Source: Takakia lepidozioides
Taxonomy: Eukaryota; Streptophyta; Takakiopsida; Takakiales; Takakiaceae
Reading direction: 5' to 3'
Assembly: GCA_030704615.1 (NCBI GenBank)
Contig: CM060732.1
Location: 65,269,053-65,329,052, forward strand
Length of the DNA: 60,000 bases
Positions 1 to 11,073 of the stretch are shown one piece after another (the stretch's first letter is position 1; each line of letters opens with the position of its first letter). A program made the position numbers and the translations under genes. Below the pieces are notes generated by a model. The model did not search any database. It saw only the letters and a list, made by a program, of their open reading frames with translations, and had not been told where the DNA came from.

Positions 1-715
1 GATGGATGGAAATCCGGCGCCGGATTTCCATCCGTGCAAGTAGGGCGGCGCGCCAAATTTCCCTCACGCAGGTAATTCAGAAGCGGATGGATGGAAATCC
101 GGCGCCGGATTTCCATCCGCGCAGGTAGGGCGGCGCGCCAAATTTCCCTCATGCAGGTAGTTCAGAAGCGGATGGATGGAAATCCGCCGCCGGATTTCCA
201 TCCGCGCAGGTAGGGCGGCGCGCCAAATTTCCCTCACGCAGGTAATTCAGAAGCGGATGGATGGAAATCCGGCGCCGGATTTCCATCCGCGCAGGTAGGG
301 CGCGCCAAATTTCCCTCACGCAGGTAAATCAGAAGCGGATGGATGGAAATCCGGCGCCGGATTTCCATCCGCGCAGGTAGGGCGTCGCGCCAAATTTCCC
401 TCACGCAGGTAATTCAGAAGCGGATGGATGGAAATCCGGTAGGTAGAAATCCATCCAGCAGGTAAGTGGAATCCCGGATGGATGGAAATCCGGCACCGAA
501 TTTCCATCCTGCAGGTAATTCGCATCCGCCGCCGAAATTTCCATCCTGCAGGTAAGTGAAATCCCGGATGGATGGAAATCCGGCGCCGAATTTCCATCCA
601 GCAGGTAAGTGGAATCCCGGATGGATGGAAATCCGGCGCCGAATTTCCATCCAGCAGGTAAGTCGGATCGCTGCCGTATGGATATTCGGCGCCGAATTTC
701 CATTCGCCAGGTATT
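1..715. repeat. P1 phased palindrome array, first part
   Basis: Tandem palindromes with the core CCGGCGCCGG inside GGAAATCC/GGATTTCC arms. Units starting at 1, 86, 171, 256, 338 and 423 are 85 bp long (one is 82). Each 85-bp unit also holds a GGCGCGCC palindrome about 33 bp after the main centre, leaving 52 bp to the next. From 423 on, spacer and arms change to CGGCGCCGAATTTCC, and centres at 438, 492, 582, 635 and 688 are mostly 53-54 bp apart, with one extra copy near 528. The array lies upstream of the P1 transposase start, as in P2 and P5. ORFs called inside it are translations of the repeat. Confidence 0.9.
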
Positions 716-940
716 TCGAAGCTGTGACGGCTGTGTGGGCTGTGTGGGCTGTGACGACTGTGACGGCTGTGTGGGCTGTGACGACTGTGACGGGCTGTGT
801 TGGCTGTGTGGGCTGTGTAACCCCCTTCTACAGTGCGCTGCTGTCACCCCTAAGGTTCCTGTTTGTCTCAGTCTGTGCAAAATTTAAGGGTACCCTACAG
901 ATCCCGTATAAGTGTCTAAGTCCCCTACAGTCCTCTAACA
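716..940 (-). repeat. Reverse fragment of a gypsy-type LTR with CTGTG-rich minisatellite
   Basis: Read on the minus strand this resembles the start of the LTR at 3904: a CACAGCC-rich minisatellite, then GGGTACCCTTAAATT and GACTTAGACACTT. The plus-strand end is TAACA, compatible with a terminal TGTTA. It is diverged from the LTR at 3904, so it comes from a relative and not from that element itself. Confidence 0.6.
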
Positions 941-1049
941 AAGCCTCTCCACCACCAGTGAATGTTAAGAGTCTAAGGAGATTCCTTGGACAAACCAGCT
1001 ATAACAGAAGATTTGTCAGACGGTATGCACAGATAGCAGCACCATTGAA
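941..1049 (+). pseudogene. Gypsy reverse-transcriptase/RNase H linker fragment
   Basis: About 36 codons match the region at 9328-9426 of the gypsy element in this window (KASPPPVN.KSLRRFLGQTS, then a Y-to-N change). It directly abuts the reverse LTR fragment and has no other pol sequence around it. It is a stray fragment, not a gene. Confidence 0.8.
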
Positions 1050-1137
1050 TTACCTTCCTGCAGGTAATTCTGATCGCAGAATTACCTTCCTGTAGGTAAT
1101 TCTGAGCGCTGAATTACCTTCCTGCAGGTAATTCTCA
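1047..1137. repeat. Short GAATTACCT/AGGTAATTC inverted repeats
   Basis: Three or four copies of GAATTACCTTCCTGCAGGTAATTC-like inverted repeats about 34 bp apart, between the gypsy fragment and the next GGCGCC array. The AGGTAATTC arm also occurs in the 85-bp units at 1-422 (CAGGTAATTCAG), so this looks like a local derivative of that spacer. Confidence 0.6.
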
Positions 1138-1176
1138 GCGTGTCCGACTGATTTTTCGGAGAAGACTTCCTTTGGG

Positions 1177-1900
1177 GGGGCCCGGATGGAAATTCGGCGC
1201 CGAATCTCCATCCAGGGGATGTTCTCTGTCGCACACGCGCCGGCCTCTACGCCCGAGGCGACTTCATCCGGGCGTCCCCTGTTGGATATTCGGTGCCGAA
1301 TTTCCGTCCGGAGATTGAAATGTGACGGCCAGGTGGCGGCGTCTCCCCCCTCCCCGACTGCATCCGAACCGCCCAGATGGAAATTCAGCGCCGTTTTTCT
1401 ATCTGGGGATGTTTTTATTGCGGCCAGTTTTCGGCCTGACCCCCCGACACGACTTCCTTTTGGGGGGGCCCGGATGGAAATTCGGCGCCGAATCTCCATC
1501 CAGGGGATGTTCTCTGTCGCACATGCACCGGCCTCTGCGCCCGAGGTGACTTCATCCGGGCTTCCCCTATTGTATATTCGGTGCCGAATTTCCGTCCGGG
1601 GGTTGTAATGTGAAGGCCAGATGGCGGCCTTTCCCCCGAGCCGACTGCATCCGAAAGGCCTCGGATGGAAATTCGGCGCTTTTTCTCCATCCGCGGAGGT
1701 TTTTATGTCGGCCAGTTTTCGGCCTGACCCCCCGACAGGACTTCCTTTGGGGGGATCCGAATGGAAATTCGGCGCTGAATTTCCATCCGGGGGATGTTCT
1801 CTGTCGGACAGGTGCCGGCATCTCTGCCCCAGACGACTTCATCAGTGCGGCCCCTGTTGGATATTGGGTGCCGAATTTCCATTCGGGGGTAGTAATGTGA
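1177..1900. repeat. P1 phased palindrome array, second part (96-bp spacing)
   Basis: A higher-order repeat of about 290 bp (starts near 1177, 1469, 1755), each unit holding three palindromes of the type GGAAATTCGGYGCCGAATTTCC. Central hexamers lie at 1196, 1292, 1387, 1484, 1580, 1675, 1771 and 1867, giving spacings of 96, 95, 97, 96, 95, 96 and 96 bp. That is close to nine helical turns. The three spacers within one unit differ from one another. Confidence 0.9.
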
Positions 1901-2186
1901 CGGCACGGTGTCGGCTTCTCCCCTTCAGCCGACATCATCCGGACGGCCCCCCACTTTCTGACTGCATACCGTTGGCAGTTATTGCGCAAAGACCAGGGGC
2001 CGCATTCCGGAGACAAGGTTCATTAACACTTTGACTGTGGATTTTTGAGATAGTTGGCTCCCTGGATTTGGATCAGGCTTCGTCGCTCGGACAAATCGGC
2101 ACCGCATTCCTTCCCATCGCTGCATCCCCCTTCTACCAGGGAGCTTCCCCGCACGCCATCCTGGCAGTCTTGTGTGCACATCTTCC

Positions 2187-3903
2187 ATGGCGGAAAACCC
2201 GAGCGCTACAGTGTACTGCCCTCCTCACGAGCATAGAGCTTCATTTCCATGCAGATGGGACATATGCCGGGTGATGGAGAAATATCTGTGCGTTCGATAC
2301 CACCTGAAACCGGGGTCGGTTTTTTTGGAGGAGGAAAGGAAGGACTCAAACGGCCTTGTTGTCGAGAGTATTGTTGTGCTCCACGATGATTTCGGCGATG
2401 GCAGGGAATGGCGAGTTCCACCATCGGACAGCATCATATACAGGGCTGTTGGGGACTTCATTTGCCCGCCAAATGCACCTTCTATCCTGGCGCCTTCCAC
2501 GAAACAATCCGCGAATCAGAGAGTGGCTACCTCAAAGAGAGAAGTCCGCAACGAAGTAAATCCAGAGCCGAACCCATCCATGAAGACGAGCGAGAACCGG
2601 GTTGTTCACAACCTGCCCGACTCAGACGAGGTCATGGAAGTTCCGAGGTCGTCCTGGAGATCAGGCAAGTCCTCAATGGACGTCAGTGGAGGAGGGAGTC
2701 ATATTCCCAGCACGAGCACCGCAGTTCGATCTATTCTTGAAATTCTGCAAGGGCTTCACCTGGAGGGACACCGGTCGGAGCTGGCCGGGCTGGACTACAG
2801 CAAGTTCGCAATTAAATCGGTTACATGCCTTCCCGCCAACGTCGACGATAATATCTTCTTTGAGTTCCCTCCTCGGGCGGACTACTCGAGGGCGTCCGGA
2901 ATGTTGACAGATATGGATAGAAAACATGACGGTCATCCTTGGTGCGTTACCAAAACCACCAGCATGAAGATGCTCGATGGTGTGCGGGTGCGCTACGTTG
3001 TTTGTGCGGGCACGTTGCGGTGTTTCTCCCCAACTTGCTTCCACTTTAAATCCAGAGGTCACAGGAACGAGACCGATTGGACAGGCACAGCTCATCAACC
3101 ATTTCGAGCTCAGGAGAAGGTTCCGAACTCCACATTTAAGTGTGCGCATTGCAAAGAACCACCACACTGCATATCTGTTTGTAATGCCAAGCAGTTCTAT
3201 GTGTTGCACCGTTTCCCTGACCTCACCCGAGCTTGCATACACGTTGGTTCCCATTGTCACAAATTGGCGAGGGGGAACTCGCGGGAGGCTGCCCACGAGG
3301 CAGAGCAGCTCGTTCAAGACGAGGTTTAGTTGAGACCGGGTGCCAAACCCAAACAGATACAGCTCCAAGCCGCCCATAAGATGGCATTGGCCAGAATTAT
3401 GTCAGAAGACGGCTCCGATAGAGTTCCTCTCGATGAGAAGGAAATGGAGGCATTGCTGGAGTCGGTGTCCCACGTATGTTCACCGAATGTCCGAAACCAC
3501 ATTGTCTCATGCAAACAGAAAATTGGGCGTGGCTCGGATATGCACTCCATTCTAGAGGTGAAGCGACGATGTGGATATGACTACATTCATGGAAGTAGGT
3601 TTCCAGGACAAGGGACTGAGGCAAATCGTTGTTTCGTATTCAAAATGTCCACGTGTGGACCTGGCAGTGGCGTCGAACTGGTCGACAAGATGACGAGTGG
3701 GGACTTGTCAAACAGTTGGGTCATGTTCGACAATATCAAGCGAATTACAAATCACCAGTGGGTGACAATGGGTGCACATGTCTACGACACCCACTGCAGG
3801 ATGCTAATGACAATTGCTATTTGTGAGATGAAAGGAGAGGACACACAATTGGAGATGCTTCTTTGGCAGGGAATAAACGAACAGATGGCCAAGGCGGGAT
3901 TGC
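2187..3903 (+). pseudogene. P1 SWIM/MULE-like transposase, 5' part, disrupted
   Basis: The start ATG at 2187 aligns with the starts chosen for P2 (MAPNSYAIV) and P6 (MSLNSDVAV). The product follows P2 closely: LKPGSVFLEEERKD near the N-terminus, the zinc-binding-looking stretch FKCAHCKEPPHC, then RACIHVGSHCHKLARG and the MULE-like core with GYDYIHGSRFPGQG and WVTMGAHVYD. A TAG at 3327-3329 replaces the Lys codon found in P2; the frame then continues to 3903. There the reading frame is cut by the gypsy element at AKAGL, and homology resumes at 16682. This copy is dead: one nonsense codon, a 12.8-kb insertion and later frameshifts. Confidence 0.88.
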
Positions 3904-4702
3904 TGTTGGGAGGCAGTCTGGGCCTTAGGCATTTTTATGGGTTCTGTGGAGTCTGGGACTTAGACACTTCTATGGGTTCTGAGGGGTACCCTTAATTTTT
4001 TGAGATAGCCCGTCACAGCCATACACAGCCCGTCACAGCCCGATACAGCCGTCACAGTCTGACACAGTCGCACAGTCAGTCACAGCTGTTACAGTCGTAG
4101 GGAACGGTTATCATGACAGGGAATGACTGTGGGGAACAACATCTGCCGGGGAACATGTAATTCACAGAGGACGGTTAGTGAAGGAAAACGGTTAGAACAG
4201 CGGGTAAGGAGATAAAGCGGGCATCAGAGAGGGGATGGGGACTTTTTGGGACAGAGATCACTCCTGGGGAAGGATGGAGATTAGAGGAAGGGAAGCTGGC
4301 GAGGAGGAAGGAGATACTATAGGACAGAGTTAGTACGAGATGTAGGATTACTTAGAGGGATAGATTAGAGAAGTGAGGACATCAGCATATATCCGATTAT
4401 GATTAATCTGATTCTCATCCGATACAAACACCTTGTGTAGAGAGACTTGAGTGAAGCTGTGTATGAATGAAATCAGGGGGGCCCAAAGAAGCAATCTGAC
4501 GCTTAAAAAGATACCTGGTCAAGATAAACAGGGAATATATAAACTGATAAGGAATGTAATTGGAAACCCAACAATGATTCACTAGCTGCAGGTCATGACT
4601 GATTGTTTCACGCGGGCTAAATGCTTAGAGATATCCAACTCTTCTATCTTGGAGTTTCCCCCTCGGATAGCGAAGGGATGGGTGAGTAAAAGCCATGTGA
4701 CA
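3904..4702 (+). repeat. 5' LTR (799 bp)
   Basis: Begins TGTTGGGAGGC and ends GTGACA. It contains a CACAGCC/CACAGTC minisatellite near 4010-4090 and a TATATAAA box at 4536-4543. The same box is at 16514-16521 in the 3' LTR. The two LTRs differ by scattered substitutions and many 1-2 base indels, so the insertion is not brand new, or the assembly carries read errors. Confidence 0.92.
4536..4543 (+). promoter_or_regulatory. LTR TATA box
   Basis: TATATAAA in the 5' LTR, conserved at the corresponding place in the 3' LTR (16514). It probably positions the genomic RNA start. Confidence 0.5.
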
Positions 4703-4720
4703 TTTGGCGACCATACTGGG
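4703..4720 (+). other. Putative primer binding site
   Basis: TTTGGCGACCATACTGGG follows the 5' LTR immediately. It contains TGG matching a tRNA CCA end and resembles the TTTGGCGCC... sites of plant gypsy elements. The exact tRNA was not identified. Confidence 0.55.
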
Positions 4721-4795
4721 GAACTGAGTCATGAACAACCAGATGTGACAGGCATCTGGTGGGATCATGGTGGTTGGAGGATTTAAGAATTTGAT

Positions 4796-5290
4796 GTGAA
4801 TCAAATTCCCTGTGGAACGAAGGAAGACAGATTGTCCAAACAATTCTTTCAAAGGTTCTTAGAATTGCCAGACGGTTGTAAAGAAAATATTCTTAAGCGA
4901 GTGCATGATGCTGATCCGGAATGGGGTCTGGAGAAAGGAGTGATAAAGATTTATCAGGTAGCCTGTAGAGGAAGAGCGCGGTGGTTACCAACATTGGTTT
5001 ATGTGATAGCCTTGCTATCTATTAAGCGGGTAGAGTTTGAAAGCTGGGATGAAAGGAAAGTGAATGTTTACACTCATATGCATGAGGAGCTTGTATTGGT
5101 AAAGAATTGGATTCCAAAGGATATCTTGTGGATCAAACTTACACCAAGAACAGCTTTTCAGACTTGTTTACCATATGGTTATATGGTAACGGAGACTTCC
5201 AGTGTAGCCAGAGGTACATTGAAGCTGGAAAGAAACCCAGGCATATACGAGAGATACTACATGAGAGAATTTTGGTTGTTGCCACACTAA
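4796..5290 (+). CDS. Gypsy upstream ORF of unknown function
   Basis: A 164-aa ORF between the primer binding site and gag (MNQIPCGTKEDRL to MREFWLLPH). No domain is recognised. It ends 21 bp before the gag start and is in a different frame. It could be an extra ORF, as some Tat/Ogre-type gypsy elements carry upstream of gag, or the 5' part of gag separated by a frameshift. The TSSVARGTLKLERNPGIYER segment looks protein-like, not random. No second copy in this window covers this region, so it cannot be compared. Confidence 0.4.
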   Translation: MNQIPCGTKEDRLSKQFFQRFLELPDGCKENILKRVHDADPEWGLEKGVIKIYQVACRGRARWLPTLVYVIALLSIKRVEFESWDERKVNVYTHMHEELVLVKNWIPKDILWIKLTPRTAFQTCLPYGYMVTETSSVARGTLKLERNPGIYERYYMREFWLLPH

Positions 5291-5311
5291 ACGAAATGAA
5301 AGATATGGGAC

Positions 5312-7486
5312 ATGAGTGATGAAAGAGAAGCTAGACTCCAAAGATATTCAGCAAAAATAGAAAGTTATCTGAAAGCTCATTATCCATACCTGTGGGAGAG
5401 AGGAATAGACATTGGGGAATCATCTGGACCTCTCACACCATTGAGAACAGGGAGTACATCACCTATACCAGAGGAGCTAGAGTTGGATACCACACCTTCT
5501 TTTTCTTTGCAAGAAAGATTAAGGGACTTGGCAGAGGAAGAAGATCAACCACGAGGTGAAAGATCTGAGGTACATCCCTGGATAAAAGATTTGGCAGAAA
5601 TCTTTGATAAGAGTTGGCATGGAACACCAAGAGCAGGAACTCCAGTTTCGGGAGCAAAAGATGAGGATGCAGAACCAGCGGAGAGTTCAATCTCTCCAAC
5701 ATTATTACAAAATAGTTACATGAGTGAAGAAGAAGAAAACCAAGGGCAGAACTTGGAAGATGAAAACAGGAAAAAGAAATTGGAAGATAAGGAATATAAA
5801 GAAGTAGACCCAGCAGCTGAGGTTGAGACTACAACCAGGACATCCCAACCCGTTGGACCTGGATCAAGTGGAGCACTTGGATCACAGGCCAACGAAGGTG
5901 TCGGCTCAGAGGGATCAGGCGAAAGACCTGGATCTGGCTCTGGGGGGACAGGGAGTGTGGAAAGTAGTGCAACTGAGGCTGGGAATACTGTGAATATAGA
6001 AAGGCCAGGAGCAGGAAGGGCTCAGGGGCCAGTAATTGGTGGAAGAACCACCACAAATACTACAGGTCCACAGGGACCAGCATCAGCCAAAGGGCCAACA
6101 ACTGTCAAGGGGCAGGGTGTAGGGTCGCAGATGGCGTTACAACCAACACGGGCTAAACCACCTTTTCCAATATATTCAGGGAAAGGGGATCCTGATGTAC
6201 ACATTAGCCAATTTGAGCACATGTGTATAGTGAACAATGAGAATGGCGATGATGCCAAAATGAGACTGTTTCCGTGTTCACTTATAAAGAAAGCCAGTGA
6301 ATGGTATGCAAGATTCCTAGATAATCATTTCCTAACCTGGAATGGCTTGAGTACAGCGTTCCGAAATAGGTTTAGGACCAGTAAAACTGAGGATGAAGTG
6401 TATGGGAGTTTACAACAGCTGAAGCAGAAGAAGCATGAAACTGTTGAAGAGTATATGGAGAATGGAGTTGATGATGAAAAAGTTGGCTGCTATACCAGCA
6501 CCAGGATTGTAGAAGGCTTGGTTTGTGAATGGACTAAGGCCAGAGTTGCAAAAGAAAGTAGACATGTTACCCCACAATACAGTGGAGGAGGCATTTGAAA
6601 CAGCAAACAGAATTGAGCAGTTGGGAATGCTCAGAATGGAGAAAAGAGATGAAGAGGACTCTGAGGATGAGTCAGAAGAAGAAGAGGAGATGGAGCATAA
6701 AAAGAAGAGTAAAAAGAAGGAAAAGATGAAGAGGGAAAATTATGAGAAGAGATTAGAAGAAATCTTGAAAAAGTATGCCACAGAGGCTGCAACACATTGG
6801 AGGAAGGTGTTTGGTGTGCAAAATGCCAGAATGAAGGCCACACCACTACTTAATGCCACATGAAGGAGAAACACTGCACTATCTGTAAAATGGATAACCA
6901 TTCTACTGAGAATTGTTACTACAACAGAAGAACAGCAGTAAGAGAGCCTAGGCAGGTAAGGGTGCATCAAGTGCAACCCCAGCCAAGAAGAAACAATGAT
7001 CAAGACCACTATGGTAGGACAGGTGGTTATAACAATGGCATGGAAAGGAGAGGTAATCCAAGAGGGAATTACCAGCCAGGGAATCAGGATTACAGAAATA
7101 ATCCCATAACAGACCAAGGGCGAGGACCCAATGGAGAAGAACTGTGTTACTATTGTAATCAGGCAGGACATCGTAAGGCGGCTTGTCCATTCTGGATCAG
7201 ACACCAGAATGAGATGAGAGCTCCTGGGAATGAGGGGCCAGTAGTGGCAGCCCACATGGTTAGGCCATGTATTGTATTGGAAGTGAGTACAATGATAGTA
7301 ACAAGAAGCAGAGCCAAATTAGTACCTCCAGTGGAAGATGAAGTTGATGATAATGAAGATGGCAGTGATGTGCCTGAAGATGATGAGGCTTGGAGAGATG
7401 AGAAAGAACTGCACATGGAAGTGGCGGATACCATACGGGAAATGCAGAAGAGTACTGATATTCCCATGGTAGATCCTCAACTCTGA
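5312..7486 (+). pseudogene. Gypsy gag (capsid and zinc knuckles), frameshifted
   Basis: The N-terminal half is acidic and Gly/Ser-rich. A gag capsid segment (PPFPIYSGKGDPDVHISQF, SEWYARF) lies near 6150-6340. The frame then shifts around 6460-6525, where the reverse copy at about 31 kb reads through with EEYMEKMELLMKKLAA. A Lys/Glu-rich stretch follows, then CCHC knuckles: C-TIC-KMDNH-STENC (about 6881-6925) and CYYCNQAGHRKAAC (about 7144-7190). A further shift separates the block at 6863 from that at 6860. The product would form the virus-like particle. As assembled the ORF is in at least three pieces. Confidence 0.85.
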
Positions 7487-7755
7487 AGGAGAAGAAGAAG
7501 TCAGTGAGGAAGAAGGAAAGAGGGAAGCTGCAGAAGTGCAGGGTAAGGAAGGGACATTGGCTGAAGTGATATGCCAGTCCAAAGTGGAAATTACCATTGG
7601 ACAGCTATTAGTGTGGCACCTTATTGTAGACACAGGCTGTATCAAGCAATCAACAGGATTGCCCATTTGACAGAGAACACAGACCTGAACAGCAAGGTGA
7701 CCAGTTATAATGTGAGGCCAGAAGGGCAAGAAACAGTCATGGATTTTGATGATTT

Positions 7756-9438
7756 ATGCCAGTTATCCAGTTGAGAATTGGAAGCACAGAGCTGGCAGAT
7801 GTACTGATAGATGGAGGCTCTGGTGTGAATATCATGACAGACCAATTGAGGCAGAAGCTAGGTCTAAACAACATGAAACCAGCCCCATTTACAGTAACCA
7901 TGGCAGACCAAAGAAGTGTACAGCCATTGGGATTGATCAGAGGAGTTAAAATCCAGATTCAAGATATGATCTTTAAGATCACAGTAACTGTGTTGAAGAT
8001 GAATGAAGTCCTGGAAGCTTATTCCTTATTGTTGGGAAGACCATGGCTGAAACAGGCCAAGGTGTCTCATGATTGGAATTCACAGTTACTGACTGTGCAG
8101 GATGGGTTGAACAAGATACAAATCACCACTAAGAAATCTGAAAGACTATCTGCTACAAGAAGACCAAGAGGGGTCAGAGAGTATGATTGGAAAGAAGGAC
8201 TGGATGAGGAACAGGAAGCTACTTTGTTCGCTGCACACCCAGAGTGGGAACAGGTTGCAGAGATGCAATTAGAAGGCCTGAGTTGTTTAAAAAGTATCTA
8301 CTGTGGTGCAGTGACAACAACCCCAATTGAGGAGGAAATAAATAGTTACCCACCACATTTTTATGAGGAAAGGGAAGGAGAGATTGATATCCTAGAGGAA
8401 CCAGCCACTGTAAGTCTACAGGATGAAATAGTAACTGGTTGGACAATCACAGCTGATGAGCAGGTGAGGGAAGTGAATGTGGGAACTGAGAAGGAACCAA
8501 GGATGGTGAAGGTAGGGGCGGATCTAGAGCCAAAATTCTTTGAGGAAGCAAAGAGTCTGTTCATTAAATACAGAGATGTATTTGCTTGGAGCTATGAGGA
8601 TCTGAAGGGGATACCACCTGAGATCTGTCAACATAAGATTGAACTGGAACCAAGATCAATACCAGTTAAACAGGCGAGATACAGGATGAATCCCAACTAT
8701 GCAGAGAAGGTTGGAGAAGAGATCAAAAAGTTGGCTGAAGCTAAATTTATATACCCGATAGAGTACACAACTTGGTTGTCACCCATTGTGATAGTCCCCA
8801 AGAAAAATGGCAAACTAAGAGTTTGTGTGAACTACAAGAAGCTGAATGCTTGTACGAGGAAGGATCCTTTTCCTCTACCATTCACAGAAGCAGTATTGGA
8901 CACTGTGGCAGGCCATGAGATGTATTCATTCATGGATGGCTTCAGTGGTTATAATCAAGTACAGGTGGCAGAGGAAGATCAAGGAAAAACAGCTTTCATC
9001 ACAGACTGGGGTGCTTATGCATACAAAGTCATGCCTTTTGGACTTTGTAATGCACCAGCAACTTTCCAGAGAGTCATAAGTGAATCTTTTCAGGAGTACC
9101 TTGATGATTTCATGCAGGTGTTCTTGGATGATTTCAGTGTGTATAGCTCTAAGAGTGAGCACTTGCATAAATTGGAGTTGTGCTTGGCCAGATGCAGGAT
9201 GAGAGGTCTGGGCCTGAATCCAGAGAAATGTACTTTCTGTGTGAACTCAGGGGTACTTTTGGGACACATAGTGTGTAAAAAGGGACTTCTAGTGGATCCC
9301 AGAAAGACGGAGGCCATTAAAGCCTCCCCACCTCCAGTAAATGCTAAGAGTCTAAGGAGATTCCTGGGACAAACCAGCTACTACAGAAGATTTGTCAGAC
9401 GGTATGCACAGATGGCAGCACCTTTGAGCAAACTTTAA
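7756..9438 (+). CDS. Gypsy protease and reverse transcriptase
   Basis: A 560-aa open frame. The aspartic-protease segment reads DVLIDGGSGVNIM (about 7798-7836), where DGG replaces the usual D-S/T-G. RT follows with SPIVIVPKKNGKLRVCVNYK, the YSFMDGFSGYNQ block and the active site VFLDDF at about 9118-9135. The frame ends in a poly-A run at 9432-9444, where the second gypsy copy continues SKLLKKDA, so the stop at 9438 is a homopolymer frameshift. The protein would process the polyprotein and copy the RNA. Coding capacity in this segment is otherwise intact. Confidence 0.92.
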   Translation: MPVIQLRIGSTELADVLIDGGSGVNIMTDQLRQKLGLNNMKPAPFTVTMADQRSVQPLGLIRGVKIQIQDMIFKITVTVLKMNEVLEAYSLLLGRPWLKQAKVSHDWNSQLLTVQDGLNKIQITTKKSERLSATRRPRGVREYDWKEGLDEEQEATLFAAHPEWEQVAEMQLEGLSCLKSIYCGAVTTTPIEEEINSYPPHFYEEREGEIDILEEPATVSLQDEIVTGWTITADEQVREVNVGTEKEPRMVKVGADLEPKFFEEAKSLFIKYRDVFAWSYEDLKGIPPEICQHKIELEPRSIPVKQARYRMNPNYAEKVGEEIKKLAEAKFIYPIEYTTWLSPIVIVPKKNGKLRVCVNYKKLNACTRKDPFPLPFTEAVLDTVAGHEMYSFMDGFSGYNQVQVAEEDQGKTAFITDWGAYAYKVMPFGLCNAPATFQRVISESFQEYLDDFMQVFLDDFSVYSSKSEHLHKLELCLARCRMRGLGLNPEKCTFCVNSGVLLGHIVCKKGLLVDPRKTEAIKASPPPVNAKSLRRFLGQTSYYRRFVRRYAQMAAPLSKL

Positions 9439-9450
9439 AAAAAAAACGCA

Positions 9451-11073
9451 GTGTTTGCATGGACAGATGAATGTCAACAGGCTTTTGAGGAACTGACATT
9501 GTCAATGACAACTACACCTGTATTGATTAATCCTCACTGGCAGGAAATGTTCCATGTTCACTGTGATGCTTCAGGAGAAGCATTGGGAGCGGTGCTAGCC
9601 CAAAATGTTACAGGAAGGATAGATTCACCTGTGTACTATGCTAGCCGATTAATGAACAATGCTGAAAGAAATTATAGCACAACAGAAAGAGAAGCATTGG
9701 CAATGATCTATGCAGTGAAGAAATTCAGGCATTACCTGTTGGGTAAAAAGTTTATGTTCTATGTGGATCACCAAGCTTTGATATACTTGGTAAACAAACC
9801 TCTGATAAGCGGAAGAATAGCAAGATGGTTGATAATCTTACACGAATTTGAGTTTGAGGTTGTTTACAAGCCTGGGAGGCTGCATCTTGTGGCGGACCAC
9901 TTGTCACGGTTATCAACAGGAGAACCAGCCACAGGAGTAGATGATCAATTACCAGATGCGAGCTTATTTGCCGTGGAGGTGCAGGGAAGTGCAGATGATT
10001 GGTTAGATTGGCAGTGGCCAATCAGATACTATCTTACTCATGGTCAATGTCCACCAAGTTATGGGAAGGAGCAGAGAAAGAGAATTGCTATCAAGGCTTT
10101 ACCTTACACTATGGTAGGAAGCAGAATGTATAAGCTAGGACCAGATGGAGTGCTGAAGCGATGCTTATACCACCATGAAGTTGATAAAGTTTTGGAAGAA
10201 GTTCATAAAGGAGTGGCAGGGGGCCATTTTGGAGAAGAGACTACCAGTAGGAAGATACTACTTGCCGGAAACTGGTGGCCTACCTTGTTCAAAGATGTGC
10301 ACAAGTATTGTAAAACTTGTGATGAGTGTCAGAGGCTAGGACCATTGCAGAGGTCTGGAAAGATGGCTTTGCATCCTACAATGCCTACTGAACCATTTCA
10401 GAAATGGGGACTGGACTTTGTTGGACCAATAAACCCACCAGCCAAGAATACACAGAACAAGTATATAATCACAGCTACTGATTATACTACGAAGTGGGTG
10501 GAAGCTAAAGCTCTGAGGGACAACACAGCTAAGTCCACAGCCAGGTTCCTGTATGAGAACATACTTACACGGTTTGGCTGTCCCCTGGAATTTATCAGTG
10601 ATCAGGGAAGTCACTTCATCAATGAGACCATAGAAGTCTTGACTAAGGAGTTCATGATTGTGCATAGGAAAAGTACAACCTATTACCCACAGGGTAATGG
10701 ACAGGCAGAGGCTACCAACAAAATACTATGTACCATCTTGGCTAAAATAGTCAATGCAAACAAAACAGACTGGGATACAAAGCTACTGACAGCTTTGTGG
10801 TCATACAGGACTTCATATAAAGTCACCACTAAGTATACACCATTCCAATTAGTTTATGGTATGGAAGCTTTACTTCTAGTGGAGTTTTTATTACCTACTA
10901 TGAGAACTGAATGGGGAAGAAGAATGGAATTGGAAGATTCAATTAAGGTCAGGAAACATGAATTATACCATATGGAGGAAGTACGAGCTGATGCAGCTGA
11001 CAACATGACGAGAATACAAATGAAAAGGAAGGATCAGTTTGATGAAGGGAAGTTGAAGACTTTCAAAACATGA
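9451..11073 (+). CDS. Gypsy RNase H and integrase
   Basis: A 540-aa open frame continuing pol after the poly-A frameshift. RNase H shows HCDASGEALGAVLAQ, STTEREALAMIYAVKKFRH and FYVDHQAL. The integrase zinc-binding segment contains HFGEE...CKTCDECQ. The catalytic core has the DDE triad in LDFVGP, ISDQGSHF and GNGQAEATNK. The frame stops at 11071-11073 (TGA), after which DLVLWLQKK.KIKASKLKSPWK continues in frame. The second copy has GGA-type glycine here, so the stop is a single-base nonsense change near the C-terminus. No chromodomain was seen. Confidence 0.92.
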   Translation: MFAWTDECQQAFEELTLSMTTTPVLINPHWQEMFHVHCDASGEALGAVLAQNVTGRIDSPVYYASRLMNNAERNYSTTEREALAMIYAVKKFRHYLLGKKFMFYVDHQALIYLVNKPLISGRIARWLIILHEFEFEVVYKPGRLHLVADHLSRLSTGEPATGVDDQLPDASLFAVEVQGSADDWLDWQWPIRYYLTHGQCPPSYGKEQRKRIAIKALPYTMVGSRMYKLGPDGVLKRCLYHHEVDKVLEEVHKGVAGGHFGEETTSRKILLAGNWWPTLFKDVHKYCKTCDECQRLGPLQRSGKMALHPTMPTEPFQKWGLDFVGPINPPAKNTQNKYIITATDYTTKWVEAKALRDNTAKSTARFLYENILTRFGCPLEFISDQGSHFINETIEVLTKEFMIVHRKSTTYYPQGNGQAEATNKILCTILAKIVNANKTDWDTKLLTALWSYRTSYKVTTKYTPFQLVYGMEALLLVEFLLPTMRTEWGRRMELEDSIKVRKHELYHMEEVRADAADNMTRIQMKRKDQFDEGKLKTFKT

